A stretch of DNA of 20,116 nt from Candidatus Methanoplasma sp. (GTDB lineage Archaea; Thermoplasmatota; Thermoplasmata; Methanomassiliicoccales; Methanomethylophilaceae). Below are positions 6,563 through 14,595 of the stretch, piece after piece. Position numbers and translations under genes: made by a program. Every line of letters starts with the position of its first letter. Within the stretch, counting starts at the first letter, position 1. Where the stretch lies: positions 1-20,116 of the forward strand of contig JAITCQ010000096.1 in the NCBI GenBank assembly GCA_031283015.1, written 5' to 3'. The notes beneath the pieces are model-generated. The model searched no databases and had not been told where the DNA came from. It was given only the letters and a program-made list of their open reading frames with translations.

Positions 6563-9219
6563 AAAATAGTTTGGAGTTTGTGGTGCAAGTGATACTATTT
6601 TCGGAATACCAATTATTGGGACCTCAATTATTACAATTACTCCATCACCATTGCTTGCCTGCTTCATTTTAGTCCACATTGTGGCAGAGTTAATAGCCTC
6701 AAATAACACACTCACCTCGGGCGGCACTGGCGAGAACGCACTCATGAGTTCTCTGAAGTAATCAGCTAATGCTTGCTTTGGATAAAGCATAAAAAGAGGC
6801 CCGATTGTCACTAACGCCGACTCAGGAATGATCATTAGGCGATATTCCGTTAGTCCTACCCAGTAAGACTCGTAGTATGCAGTTCCGCCTGGTGGGATTT
6901 TCCTAATACTCTTCACTTCAATGGTGTGGTTTGCCGTCACGTTCGTGAAAGTGTATTTTCCTTGGGATATCTCTGGCTGGGACAAAGCCAATCCATCAAC
7001 TGTCACTGAGGATACAAAAAATCCGGCTTCAGCAGAGAATGTGAACGTTTGGCTGGTTCCATTCAGTACTGCAACGGTCCCACTTGGAGAAATGATGGAG
7101 AACGAATTGGCAGTCGCTGTAATGTAATAATCAACAAGACGCAGGCTCTTCACATCTATCGTGTGGTTCGCCAACACATAGTAGAAGGTGTATTGCCCGG
7201 AAGATATCTGCTGCTGAGACAAGGCTGCGCCGTCAACCGTCACGGAAGATACGTAATATCCAGCCTTCGCGGAGAAGGTGAAAGTCTTGTGGTTATCTTT
7301 CTGCACCGTCGATTGTCCGCTCGGAGATATTACCGAGTTGGAATCGGCGGTTGCTGTGATGTAGAAGTTCTTGGGTGCGGGGGCAACGCTCTTCACGTCG
7401 ATGGTGTGGGCAACGGTCACATTGGTGAACGTGTAGCTTCCGAGAGCCATCTGCTGCTGAGTAAGGGCCGTTCCGTCAACCTTCACCGAAGATAACGAAT
7501 AACCTGCCTTCGCAGAGAAGGCGAACGCCTGATTGGATCCCTTCGGCACCGCTACGGTACCGCTCGGAGATATCGTTGACATAGAGTCCGCCGTGGCGGC
7601 GATGTTAACGTTCGACACGGTGCTGCCCACGCTTATCGTGAAATCCTTTTTGAAGTCCGTATTGGATGCGGCGGCATGGTATATCGTGGCCGTGACGACG
7701 GCCGTGCCTGTTCCTGTTGTGGAAAGGACATTGCCGCTGATCGACGCTCCGGTAGTTCCCGCGCTCTTTACGGACCAGACTATCATATTATATGTCGCAT
7801 CGGACGGGACCACCGTCCCCGTCAGGGCCAGGGGTGTATTGGCGACGGCTGTCGACGGCACCCCGGTTATGTCTGTCACCAGTATGTTTGAGGTGTATTT
7901 TACGATTATAGCGTCTATACCGCCGTTCCCGGTGACTCCTGCCCAGTCACCGCTGCCGAATCCCCACGAGCGGCCTGCTGCGGCGACGCCGCCCGGCACA
8001 GCTGTTACGGCCTTATATTCGTCGCCGTTGGATCCTCCGAAGTTCTTCTTCCACACCACGTTGCCGTTGTTGTCGTACTTTACGATGATCGCGTCGGTGA
8101 TGCCTTTCCCTGCAACACCTGACCAATCGCCCTTGCCGAAAGCGTCTGATGCCCCGACCGCGACAATGCCGTCGGATACCGTCGTCACTGACATAAAGCA
8201 GTCAATATCTCCCCCGCCGAAGTTCTTCTTCCATACCACGTTGCCGTTGTTGTCGTATTTTACGATGATCGCGTCTGTGCTGCCCTTGCCTGAAACGCCC
8301 GACCAATCGCCCTTGCCGAAAACATCCGACCATCCAACTGCAACAATGCCATTAGATACTGCCGTTACTGAATCATACGCATCGGAACCCGACCCGCCGA
8401 AGTTCTTCTTCCAAACCACGTTGCCGTTGTTGTCAAACTTTACTATGAACGAATCTAAGAGGCCTTTGCCTGAAATGCCTTTCCAGTCACCGGTGTTGAA
8501 TGTGTTCGGGTTCGAATGCCCGACTGCGACGATCCCGCCGGACACAACTGTTATCGATTTGAAATAATCGCCGCCTGTTCCGCCGAAGTTCTTCTCCCAT
8601 ATCACGTTGCCGCTGTTGTCGTATTTTACAATGAGTGCGGCACCGCCGCTGCCTGAGGAACGACCGGATCCGGCCGCGACGATACCATCAGACAAGGCTG
8701 TTACCGAATTATAACAGTCATAACCCGATCCGCCGAGGCTCTTCTTCCATACTACGTTGCCATTGTTGTCGTACTTTACGATGATCGCATCATCGAGCCC
8801 CTTTCCGATAATGCCTGTCCAATCGCCGCCGCCGAAAGCGGAGGATTTTCCGACCGCGATGAGACCGTCGGACACGGCTGTTACCGATTCATAGTGGTCA
8901 ACACCCGAGCCGCCGAAGTTCTTCTTCCACACAACGTTGCCGTCATTGTCGTATTTTACGATGATTGCGTCGGCGCTGCCGTTCCCGGTGACGCCTACCC
9001 AGTCGCCGTTACCGAAGACGTAGGATTGTCCGACCGCGATGAGGCCGTCGGACACGGCTGTTACCGAGTTATATTGGTCGATACCCGACCCGCCTAAATA
9101 CCGCTTTTCAATATCCTCGTACCCCCCCCCCCCGCTCCTGAAGCGGTGGCGGCGGGTACGGCGGCTAGCACCAGTACCGATAGCGCTAGCAATACCAAAA
9201 TGCCTATTGCTTTTTTCAT
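6554..9219 (-). CDS. Secreted seven-bladed beta-propeller surface protein, out of frame at a poly-G tract
   Basis: An ATG at 9219 opens a typical signal peptide (MKKAIGILVLLALSVLVLAA, then an AxA cleavage region). Directly after it a run of 12 G (9122-9133) shifts the frame, and the reading stops at TAG eight codons later. With 13 G (or 10) the signal peptide joins the long frame that continues to 6554 and the protein is 888 aa. As written only the downstream part from 9055 (833 codons) is open. The mature protein has seven repeats of about 60 aa (GGSG-D-Y-SVTAVSDGIVAVG ... DAIIVKYDNNGNVVWKKNF), a Big-like domain (about 390-479 of the 833-aa part), three repeats of about 80 aa with ITATA-SPSG-FTFSA-AGY-V-SVTVDG (480-720) and a unique 113-aa C-terminus. 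No membrane anchor or sorting motif was seen. It is probably exported to the cell surface; its ligand is unknown. It is either phase-variable, a pseudogene, or a homopolymer sequencing error. Confidence 0.8.
7889..9097 (-). repeat. Seven tandem propeller-blade repeats (about 180 bp each)
   Basis: Seven in-frame units of 50-62 codons. Neighbouring units share long near-identical stretches at DNA level, for example around 8041-8100 and 8221-8280 (period 180 bp). Unit 3 is short (50 aa) and unit 4 has a two-residue insertion. Seven copies is the number needed to close one beta-propeller. Confidence 0.85.
9122..9133 (-). repeat. Poly-G tract (G12 on coding strand) at the signal peptide/mature protein junction
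   Basis: Twelve C on the plus strand, the longest homopolymer in the window. It lies between an in-frame signal peptide and the out-of-frame propeller repeats, and one added G would restore the full reading frame. Confidence 0.95.
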
Positions 9220-9289
9220 TTCATATCCCCTTGCCAGTAGTTTCCGAACAAAGCAGATTAGTGATTGCGGAAACTGAAAAATATAGCGT

Positions 9290-9351
9290 GTCCAGAATAT
9301 AAATCTCTATTGCCGGCTGTAAGGATGTAGGCTTAGCTCTCTATTCTGGAC
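9290..9351. promoter_or_regulatory. Surface-gene promoter region with a 10-bp inverted repeat
   Basis: GTCCAGAATA (9290-9299) and TATTCTGGAC (9342-9351) are perfect inverted arms with a 42-bp spacer. The left arm overlaps a TATA-like AATATAAA (9296-9303), about 80 nt before the ATG at 9219 on the minus strand; a second candidate TATA (AATATAG) is at 9280-9286. The remaining bases from 9220 to 9445 show no gene. Confidence 0.4.
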
Positions 9352-9445
9352 TCCCTTTTACTGTAGGTAAATTAAAGAACGACCTTCTCTACCTGTTTGA
9401 CTTGGCCGAATCTTATGCTTGTCGGAGTACCGTGCAAAATTATAG

Positions 9446-9625
9446 TCAATTACCAAAATAATTGGAATAATCGACCTTGATTATGTCATTGCCAAGCACA
9501 CGCAAGTTATTCCAAATAGTTTGGTTAAGAACTATAGTCTGAGCACGGGCCATATTTTCCCAAGCAGCGTTCTGCCTAGCGCCATCTTTGCGGGGAATCC
9601 TGCCGGGACCATAGGGTCCCTTTGA
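9446..9625 (+). pseudogene. C-terminal remnant of a hexapeptide acetyltransferase
   Basis: The plus frame ending in TGA at 9623-9625 reads IIGIIDLDYVIAKHTQVIP ... SVLPSAIFAGNPAGTIGSL. The last part is the typical end of a left-handed beta-helix acetyltransferase (compare GGNPAKVIRSL at the end of the 5906-6499 gene). At DNA level GGGGAATCCTGCC (9592-9604) and GGTCCCTTT are identical to 6439-6451 and 6462-6470. Upstream the frame is closed by TAG (9443) and TGA (9398), and no start or N-terminal domain is present, so it looks like a decayed gene tail. It ends directly against the stop of the ABC permease gene. Confidence 0.5.
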
Positions 9626-10393
9626 TCAGAACTCCCTCTTTATGAATGCGAACCATGCCAATATTGTTGTGACCGCACCCCATATGGCCATTACTCCAGC
9701 CGCCTTTGCCGGCTCGGATAATATAAGGGTCTCGCCCTCGAACGTCACTGTCGGCCCTATCGAATTGGCCGCCTGGTCAAGCATGAACCAAGGATCATTG
9801 CCCGATACCGCGAACAGCATAGATACAATACTCAGTATAAAAAGCAGGAAAGCAAATGTGAGAAGCGTGCTTGTGCTTGCTTTTTTCACGATCGAGCTTA
9901 TGAGTATTGCAACACCGGTCGTTGCCAGGATAAAAAGGAACGCCACTCCCAGCGATACGAACAGCACCTCCGATATGTGCCCGTCGAAGAACAACGCTGC
10001 CGCCGCAACGCCCAGATAGTATACTACGATCATCACTGTTTCAAGAACAATGCATCCTACCATCTTTCCTATGAATATCGATGTCTTCTTTATCGGCCTT
10101 GTGAATAATACGAGTGCGGTCCTCTCTTCGAATTCCGAGACTATAACAACAGACGCAAACAGGATCGCTGCCACTATTATGAGGATCTGCATGAAAAAAA
10201 GATAGAGAGACACTACATTGCCAAACATCAACAAGACCCTATCTTCATAAAAGTACGAAACAGAAGTCAGCAATGAAAATGCCAGTACGGTCAATAAGAT
10301 ATATATTATGAATCTTCTCCCCCGCAGGAACTTACGTATCTCGTTCTTCGCCACCACATAAGATTGTCTGAAATCATCTAGCTCGATATACAT
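9626..10393 (-). CDS. ABC-2 type transporter permease
   Basis: The 255-aa product has six hydrophobic segments at roughly 28-46, 60-84, 110-136, 141-167, 174-195 and 229-250. It also has the ABC-2 signature region SEFEERTALVLFTRPIKKTSIFIGK before TM3, typical of exporters with one ATPase and one permease gene. Substrate is unknown; such pairs export peptides, lipids or drugs, or act in membrane protein maturation. Its ATG shares one base with the stop of the upstream ATPase gene (TAATG), so the two are translationally coupled. It is the last gene of the two-gene operon. Confidence 0.88.
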   Translation of the reverse strand: MYIELDDFRQSYVVAKNEIRKFLRGRRFIIYILLTVLAFSLLTSVSYFYEDRVLLMFGNVVSLYLFFMQILIIVAAILFASVVIVSEFEERTALVLFTRPIKKTSIFIGKMVGCIVLETVMIVVYYLGVAAAALFFDGHISEVLFVSLGVAFLFILATTGVAILISSIVKKASTSTLLTFAFLLFILSIVSMLFAVSGNDPWFMLDQAANSIGPTVTFEGETLILSEPAKAAGVMAIWGAVTTILAWFAFIKREF

Positions 10394-11334
10394 TATCTCG
10401 ACTCCTTTATCAGCTTGAGGTAAGTGGTCTCAAGAGCACTATCCTCATTCACTCCGTATACACCGATGTTCAGTGCGCCGAGGTCGTTGTAGAATTTGAC
10501 ACGGATACTGTCGTCCCCTTTTATTGTCACATCGATGTCGTTCCCGAATCTTTCTGCAGAAACGACGTTGTTCAGCTGAAGGATCCTTTCAATCATCCCG
10601 CTGTCGGGGATGCCTTCGACCTTGACTATCATCCTCCTGGTGCCGTCGTCCTTTCCGATGATACTTATGTCGTCATGGACTATCAGCTTCCCGTGGTTGA
10701 TCAGCGCTATCCTGTCGCAAAGGTCGCTCACTTCATGCAGCACGTGCGAGCTCATGATCACGGTGAGGTTGTTGGAGTTGTTCCTCAGATTCTTTAAGAT
10801 CTCCCTCATCTCGGCCTGACCCCTCGGATCGAGGCCGGAGTTCGGCTCGTCAAGGATTATCACATTGGGGTTGTTCATGAGTGCCTGGCCTAACGCGATC
10901 CTCTGCCTCATCCCTTTCGAGAATGTTCCGATGCGTTTGTCGGCCCACTCGGCCATCTTTACCTTCTCCAAAATTCTGTCGGTCTCGCTCATTATCGATT
11001 CCGGACTCATCCCGATTATCTGTCCTACGTACTTCAGGGTCTCCTTCGGCGTGAGGTACGGATAGAATTCGGGTGTTTCGACCACTGTTCCGACGTTCGT
11101 CAGCGCTTTCTTCGGATCCTTGGTGACATCAATGCCGTTGATGTAGGCCTCCCCCGAGGTCGCGTTTATCAGGTGCGTCAATATCTTTAACGTTGTGCTC
11201 TTCCCGGCGCCGTTCGGCCCGAGGAAACCGGTGAAGCTGTTCTTCTTCACGGAAAGATCAAGATCGTTCACCGCGACGAACTCTCCGTATTCCTTCCGCA
11301 GCTTCACTATCTCGATGGGGTTCCCGGATAACAT
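10393..11334 (-). CDS. ABC transporter ATP-binding protein
   Basis: A 313-aa ATPase with Walker A GPNGAGKST (39-47), a signature motif in the variant form FSKGMRQR (138-145), Walker B VIILDEP (158-164) followed by NSGLDP, and a switch histidine in MSSHVLHE. The Q-loop glutamine is replaced in VETPEFYPYLT, as often seen in the BcrA/CcmA-like exporter group. A C-terminal extension of about 100 aa (from about 215) resembles the regulatory tail of that group. TTTAAA at 11358-11363 is centred about 26 nt before ATG 11334, so the mRNA is probably leaderless. It is the first gene of the ABC operon and drives the permease encoded next. Confidence 0.92.
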   Translation of the reverse strand: MLSGNPIEIVKLRKEYGEFVAVNDLDLSVKKNSFTGFLGPNGAGKSTTLKILTHLINATSGEAYINGIDVTKDPKKALTNVGTVVETPEFYPYLTPKETLKYVGQIIGMSPESIMSETDRILEKVKMAEWADKRIGTFSKGMRQRIALGQALMNNPNVIILDEPNSGLDPRGQAEMREILKNLRNNSNNLTVIMSSHVLHEVSDLCDRIALINHGKLIVHDDISIIGKDDGTRRMIVKVEGIPDSGMIERILQLNNVVSAERFGNDIDVTIKGDDSIRVKFYNDLGALNIGVYGVNEDSALETTYLKLIKESR

Positions 11335-11355
11335 GACCCTGCCATTGAGTAACGG

Positions 11356-11364
11356 GATTTAAAC
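11356..11364 (-). promoter_or_regulatory. TATA box of the ABC transporter operon
   Basis: Minus-strand GTTTAAATC, centred 26-27 nt before the ATG at 11334. This spacing predicts transcription starting at the A of the start codon. Confidence 0.6.
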
Positions 11365-11382
11365 CTGTCGATAGTTGACAAG

Positions 11383-12285
11383 TCAACCTTGTTCGTCCTT
11401 CCTGTTCATCTTTCTTTTCGTGCCGCGCCTTATGCTCATCGCCATCTGCCGCGACTGCACTCTGATGACCGACGGAGTATAATCCATGAAATTATAGAAC
11501 GACGTCAGGCCGGTGAGCGCCCTCCTAGAGAAGTCCTTCTCCGTTCCCCTCACGGCGTTCTCTCTCTTCACGATGCTGTCCAAGAATCCGTCGACATCAT
11601 TTGCTTTCGAGATCGTCACCACCGAACCGAGGTCCTCGGCGATGTGCCCGTCGCTTCCGCCGGTTATCCCCAGGCCGTGTTTCCCGAACGACCTCACCGC
11701 TTCGACGTTGTCCTCCCGGGTCATTCCCCCGCATATGACCTCGTACGCATCCAGCCTGCTTATCACTTCATCGGGGATGTAGCCCTTCCTGTTGCAGATC
11801 TCCGCGCCTTTGTTGGAACCGAGATATCCCATGGGATGCGCACCTGATACGACGCAATTCTGATCCTCGAGAAGATCGAGCAGTCTCTCTGTGGTGCAGT
11901 CCTTAAGGGCCAGCCACGGGCACGATTGCAGACGGGGGCGGATGTTCTCCCGCCAGAAATCCCTGAGGTCGTTCATTTCGTAGAAGTACGTTAGGATGTG
12001 GGGCCCGTCGGATGCGCTCACTTCCATTCCGGGGATGATGAGCATGTCCTCCTCCGCGATGTCGACAACCTCCAGCGAAGTTATGAGATTGTGATCTGTG
12101 ACCGCCATCCCCACGTTCCTCGAATTGGCTATCTTCAGCAGCCGCCTGATGCCGCTATACGAGTCGGAACAGTCCGTATGGACGTGCATGTCCACACAGA
12201 CACAGCCGGCGGCGGCGATGCTCTCCCAATCCGGACTCTCGAACTTTATCCTCGCGCCGCCGTCCGCCGTCCTTACCTCAGACAT
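11383..12285 (-). CDS. PHP-domain metal-dependent phosphoesterase
   Basis: A 300-aa PHP protein. The first metal motif is DMHVHTDCSDS near residue 32, followed by TDHN, an IIPGMEV strand, a GAHPMG motif and GGSDGH near the end, giving the expected set of His/Asp metal ligands. PHP proteins of this type are phosphoesterases (histidinol-phosphatase or nucleotide phosphatase-like); the substrate cannot be read here. I chose ATG 12285 (MSEVRTADG) although the frame is open to 12378, because the upstream part is arginine-rich low-complexity shadow of the neighbouring gene. Its start overlaps the end of the amidohydrolase gene by 13 bp, so the two form an operon. The C-terminal 40 aa are basic. Confidence 0.85.
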   Translation of the reverse strand: MSEVRTADGGARIKFESPDWESIAAAGCVCVDMHVHTDCSDSYSGIRRLLKIANSRNVGMAVTDHNLITSLEVVDIAEEDMLIIPGMEVSASDGPHILTYFYEMNDLRDFWRENIRPRLQSCPWLALKDCTTERLLDLLEDQNCVVSGAHPMGYLGSNKGAEICNRKGYIPDEVISRLDAYEVICGGMTREDNVEAVRSFGKHGLGITGGSDGHIAEDLGSVVTISKANDVDGFLDSIVKRENAVRGTEKDFSRRALTGLTSFYNFMDYTPSVIRVQSRQMAMSIRRGTKRKMNRKDEQG

Positions 12286-13562
12286 AGCGAGCGCCACATC
12301 TCCTCCGACTCGGACAATACCTCGGCCTCGTCGATGGTGTTCATCCTTCCGTTCTCCAGAACGATGTCCCCCTGGCACATCACCGTCTTTACGTTGGAAG
12401 AGGATCCTGAGTAGACGATGTTCGATATCGTGTTCTCGGGGAGCAGCGGCCTGAGGTTCGGCGATTTCCCGTCGAGGATCACAAGATCGGCGTATTTTCC
12501 GGCCTCAACGGAGCCAAGGGAGTCTCCCATTCCGATTGCCTTCGCCCCGTTCAAGGTGGCGAAATCCAAAAGCTCCTGCGCTTTAGTGACCGTGGGGTCC
12601 CATCTGCTGGATTTCTGAAGCAGGCCCAGCACCTTCATCTCCGCCATAAGGTCAAGGCTGTTGTTCGTCGTGCTGCCGTCGGTCCCGACGGTGACGTTCG
12701 CCCCGTACCTTTGGAACTCCGGTATGGGGGCGACCCCGCCCGTCGCCAGTTTCATGTTGGAGACAGGGCAGGACGAAATGGATGCTCCAGCCGCGCCCAT
12801 CATTCTGACCTCGTTCATGGTCATCCATGCGGAATGGGCGGCGATGACGTTCCCGCCTAACACGCCGATGTCGTTCAGCCACTCCGCCGGTCTCTTCCCC
12901 GTTTTCTTCCTATGTTCATTCACTTCTCCTCTGGTCTCGGAGAGATGGAACGTGAGCGGAATGCCTTTCTCGTCGGAGAACTCCTTCGCCCCTCTGCATG
13001 TCTCTTCATTGCAGACGTACACTCCCTGCAGCCCGACCCCGGGCATTATCTTCCTTTTGTTCTTGAAACCGTCGTAGAACCTTTTGCAGTTATGAAGGGG
13101 GTTCCCTTTCTGGGTCGTCATCTCTTCGTCGAGGACGCACCAGCATAGCACGCCTCTTATCCCCGCTTCGGCGACCGCTTCGGCGATGACGTCCTCCGAA
13201 TAATAGAGGTCGACGAACGTCGTCGTTCCGCTACGGATCATCTCCGCGCATCCGATCTTCGTTCCGATCCTGATATCCTTGTCGGTCCTGCCGGAGTCTA
13301 TACTGAACACTTTCTTGAGAAAATCCGGGAACGGGATGTCGTCGACAACGCCCTTCATCACCGCCATGGCAACGTGGGTGTGTGTGTTTATCAGCCCCGG
13401 CATGACTATGTCGCCGGCGGCTTCGATCTCTTTATCCGCCGTTCCTTTGTATTCCTTTCCGACGGAGACTATCCTCTCCCCGTCGACGACCACGTCGCCT
13501 CTCAGGATCCTTCTCTGAGGGTCCTGCGTAACAATCCAAGCGTCCCTGACAACTGTGATCAT
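12273..13562 (-). CDS. Amidohydrolase, 5'-deoxyadenosine/SAH/MTA deaminase family (MtaD/DadD-like)
   Basis: The 429-aa product has the subtype motifs GLINTHTHVAM (H61 and H63 bind metal), HLSETRGEV, HSAWM and GTDGSTTNNSLD. These match the archaeal family deaminating 5'-deoxyadenosine, S-adenosylhomocysteine and methylthioadenosine (MJ1541/DadD). Methanogens use it to recycle products of SAM and radical-SAM reactions, giving inosine derivatives. Length is normal (about 420-430 aa). It is the first gene of an operon with the overlapping PHP phosphoesterase and is divergent from the MBL-fold gene across a 77-bp intergenic region that holds both promoters. Confidence 0.88.
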   Translation of the reverse strand: MITVVRDAWIVTQDPQRRILRGDVVVDGERIVSVGKEYKGTADKEIEAAGDIVMPGLINTHTHVAMAVMKGVVDDIPFPDFLKKVFSIDSGRTDKDIRIGTKIGCAEMIRSGTTTFVDLYYSEDVIAEAVAEAGIRGVLCWCVLDEEMTTQKGNPLHNCKRFYDGFKNKRKIMPGVGLQGVYVCNEETCRGAKEFSDEKGIPLTFHLSETRGEVNEHRKKTGKRPAEWLNDIGVLGGNVIAAHSAWMTMNEVRMMGAAGASISSCPVSNMKLATGGVAPIPEFQRYGANVTVGTDGSTTNNSLDLMAEMKVLGLLQKSSRWDPTVTKAQELLDFATLNGAKAIGMGDSLGSVEAGKYADLVILDGKSPNLRPLLPENTISNIVYSGSSSNVKTVMCQGDIVLENGRMNTIDEAEVLSESEEMWRSLCLR

Positions 13563-13611
13563 GCTCCGAGATTTTCATCTACTGTAATAATCGTTTCGCA
13601 GATTGAAAAAC

Positions 13612-13618
13612 TGATATA
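13612..13618 (+). promoter_or_regulatory. TATA-like element of the MBL-fold gene
   Basis: GATATAG is centred about 25 nt before ATG 13640, compatible with a leaderless transcript. The divergent amidohydrolase promoter must share this 77-bp gap; an ATTATT-like stretch near 13586-13592 is about 26 nt before its ATG. Confidence 0.4.
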
Positions 13619-13639
13619 GCGAGACCGCCATCGGACAGC

Positions 13640-14476
13640 ATGGTGTTTCGTATCATTTTCCTAGGCACGGGCGGCGGAAGACATACCGCCATGTATCAGA
13701 CCCGCTGCACGGGGGGGATGCTCGTGGAACACGGGAATGGGAAGCACCTTCACATCGATCCCGGACCCGGCGCTCTCACGCAGATGAACCGGATCCACTA
13801 CGATCTCACGAGGACGGATTCGCTGATCGTGTCCCACGCTCATCCCGACCATTATTCCGACGCGGAATCGGTGATAGAGGGGATGACCTTCGGAGGATGG
13901 AAGAAACGGGGGCATGTTTACGGAAGCCCGACGGTCATCAGCGGAGAGGGCTCGCTGGGGCCGTGTCTCTCGAAGTACCATCAGGGCATAGTGAAGAACG
14001 TAACGGTGCTCAGACCCGGCGCCGTCCTTGACATAGACGGCCTCAGGACGGAACTCTGCATATCCGAACACAGCGACCCCACGAACGTCGGTTTCAGATT
14101 CTGCACCGACGACGGGATAGTTTCCTACGTCAGCGACACTTCCTTCTCGGAAGGGATCGCGAAACAGTACGAGGGGAGCCGCGTGCTGATACTCCCGGTC
14201 ACTACGCCCGATGATCTGAGGATTCCTTTCCATCTCTGCACGGAGGACGCGGTCTCGTTCATCGATATCGTAAAACCGGAATTGGCGGTGTTCATACACT
14301 TGGGGGTGGTCATGATACGAAGGGACCCGGAGAAACAGGCGTCCGAGACGGAGAAGAGGACGGGAGTAAGGACCGTCTCTGTCAAAGACCGCGATATCTT
14401 GGATGTCGGAAAGGTTCTTTCCATTTCTGCGTCCGAGACGTTCGACGACGAGTGGATCCCGGAAACTTCCCCGTGA
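13640..14476 (+). CDS. MBL-fold metallo-hydrolase (RNase Z/phosphodiesterase-like)
   Basis: The 278-aa beta-lactamase-fold hydrolase starts with the family strand IIFLGTGGG. It has a complete metal-ligand set: HAHPDH (H66, H68, D70, H71), H144 in SEHSDP, D166 in VSDTS and H220 in FIHLG. The GTGGGRHT start and DPGPGAL stretch resemble RNase Z-like and PqqB-like phosphodiesterases. Substrate is not identifiable; the exosite arm of a true tRNase Z was not recognised. It is monocistronic and convergent with the Fic gene, with three small hairpins in the 119-bp gap between them. Confidence 0.85.
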   Translation: MVFRIIFLGTGGGRHTAMYQTRCTGGMLVEHGNGKHLHIDPGPGALTQMNRIHYDLTRTDSLIVSHAHPDHYSDAESVIEGMTFGGWKKRGHVYGSPTVISGEGSLGPCLSKYHQGIVKNVTVLRPGAVLDIDGLRTELCISEHSDPTNVGFRFCTDDGIVSYVSDTSFSEGIAKQYEGSRVLILPVTTPDDLRIPFHLCTEDAVSFIDIVKPELAVFIHLGVVMIRRDPEKQASETEKRTGVRTVSVKDRDILDVGKVLSISASETFDDEWIPETSP

Positions 14477-14561
14477 CCGCGGTCCGAGGGGGGGGCCGCG
14501 GGGGCTGCAATTCCCAAACGTCATATCCAGTATTACTGGCACAACATTCCATAAAGGAATG
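14477..14561. terminator. Intergenic hairpins between convergent MBL and fic genes
   Basis: Three inverted repeats: CCGCGG at 14477-14482 and 14496-14501 around a G8 run, CCAGT-ATT-ACTGG (14527-14539) and CATTCC-ATAAA-GGAATG (14545-14561). They could serve as termination signals on either strand, but no clear T-run follows, so the role is uncertain. Confidence 0.3.
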
Positions 14562-14595
14562 AAAAGGCTCTCGGACAATAAGGCTCGCACTTCGG

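Noticed and set aside
7533..8567. Long plus-strand reading frame (344 codons) opposite the propeller repeats
   Set aside because: It is a Pro/Ser/Thr-rich mirror of the repeats on the other strand; the minus frame carries the real domain signatures and signal peptide.
7889..9097. Regular repeats considered as a CRISPR array
   Set aside because: Units of about 180 bp are coding, in frame and diverge like protein repeats; there is no short repeat with unique spacers.
14488..14495. G8 run after the MBL gene as a second phase-variation tract
   Set aside because: It lies 11 bases downstream of the stop codon, so a length change would not alter a reading frame.
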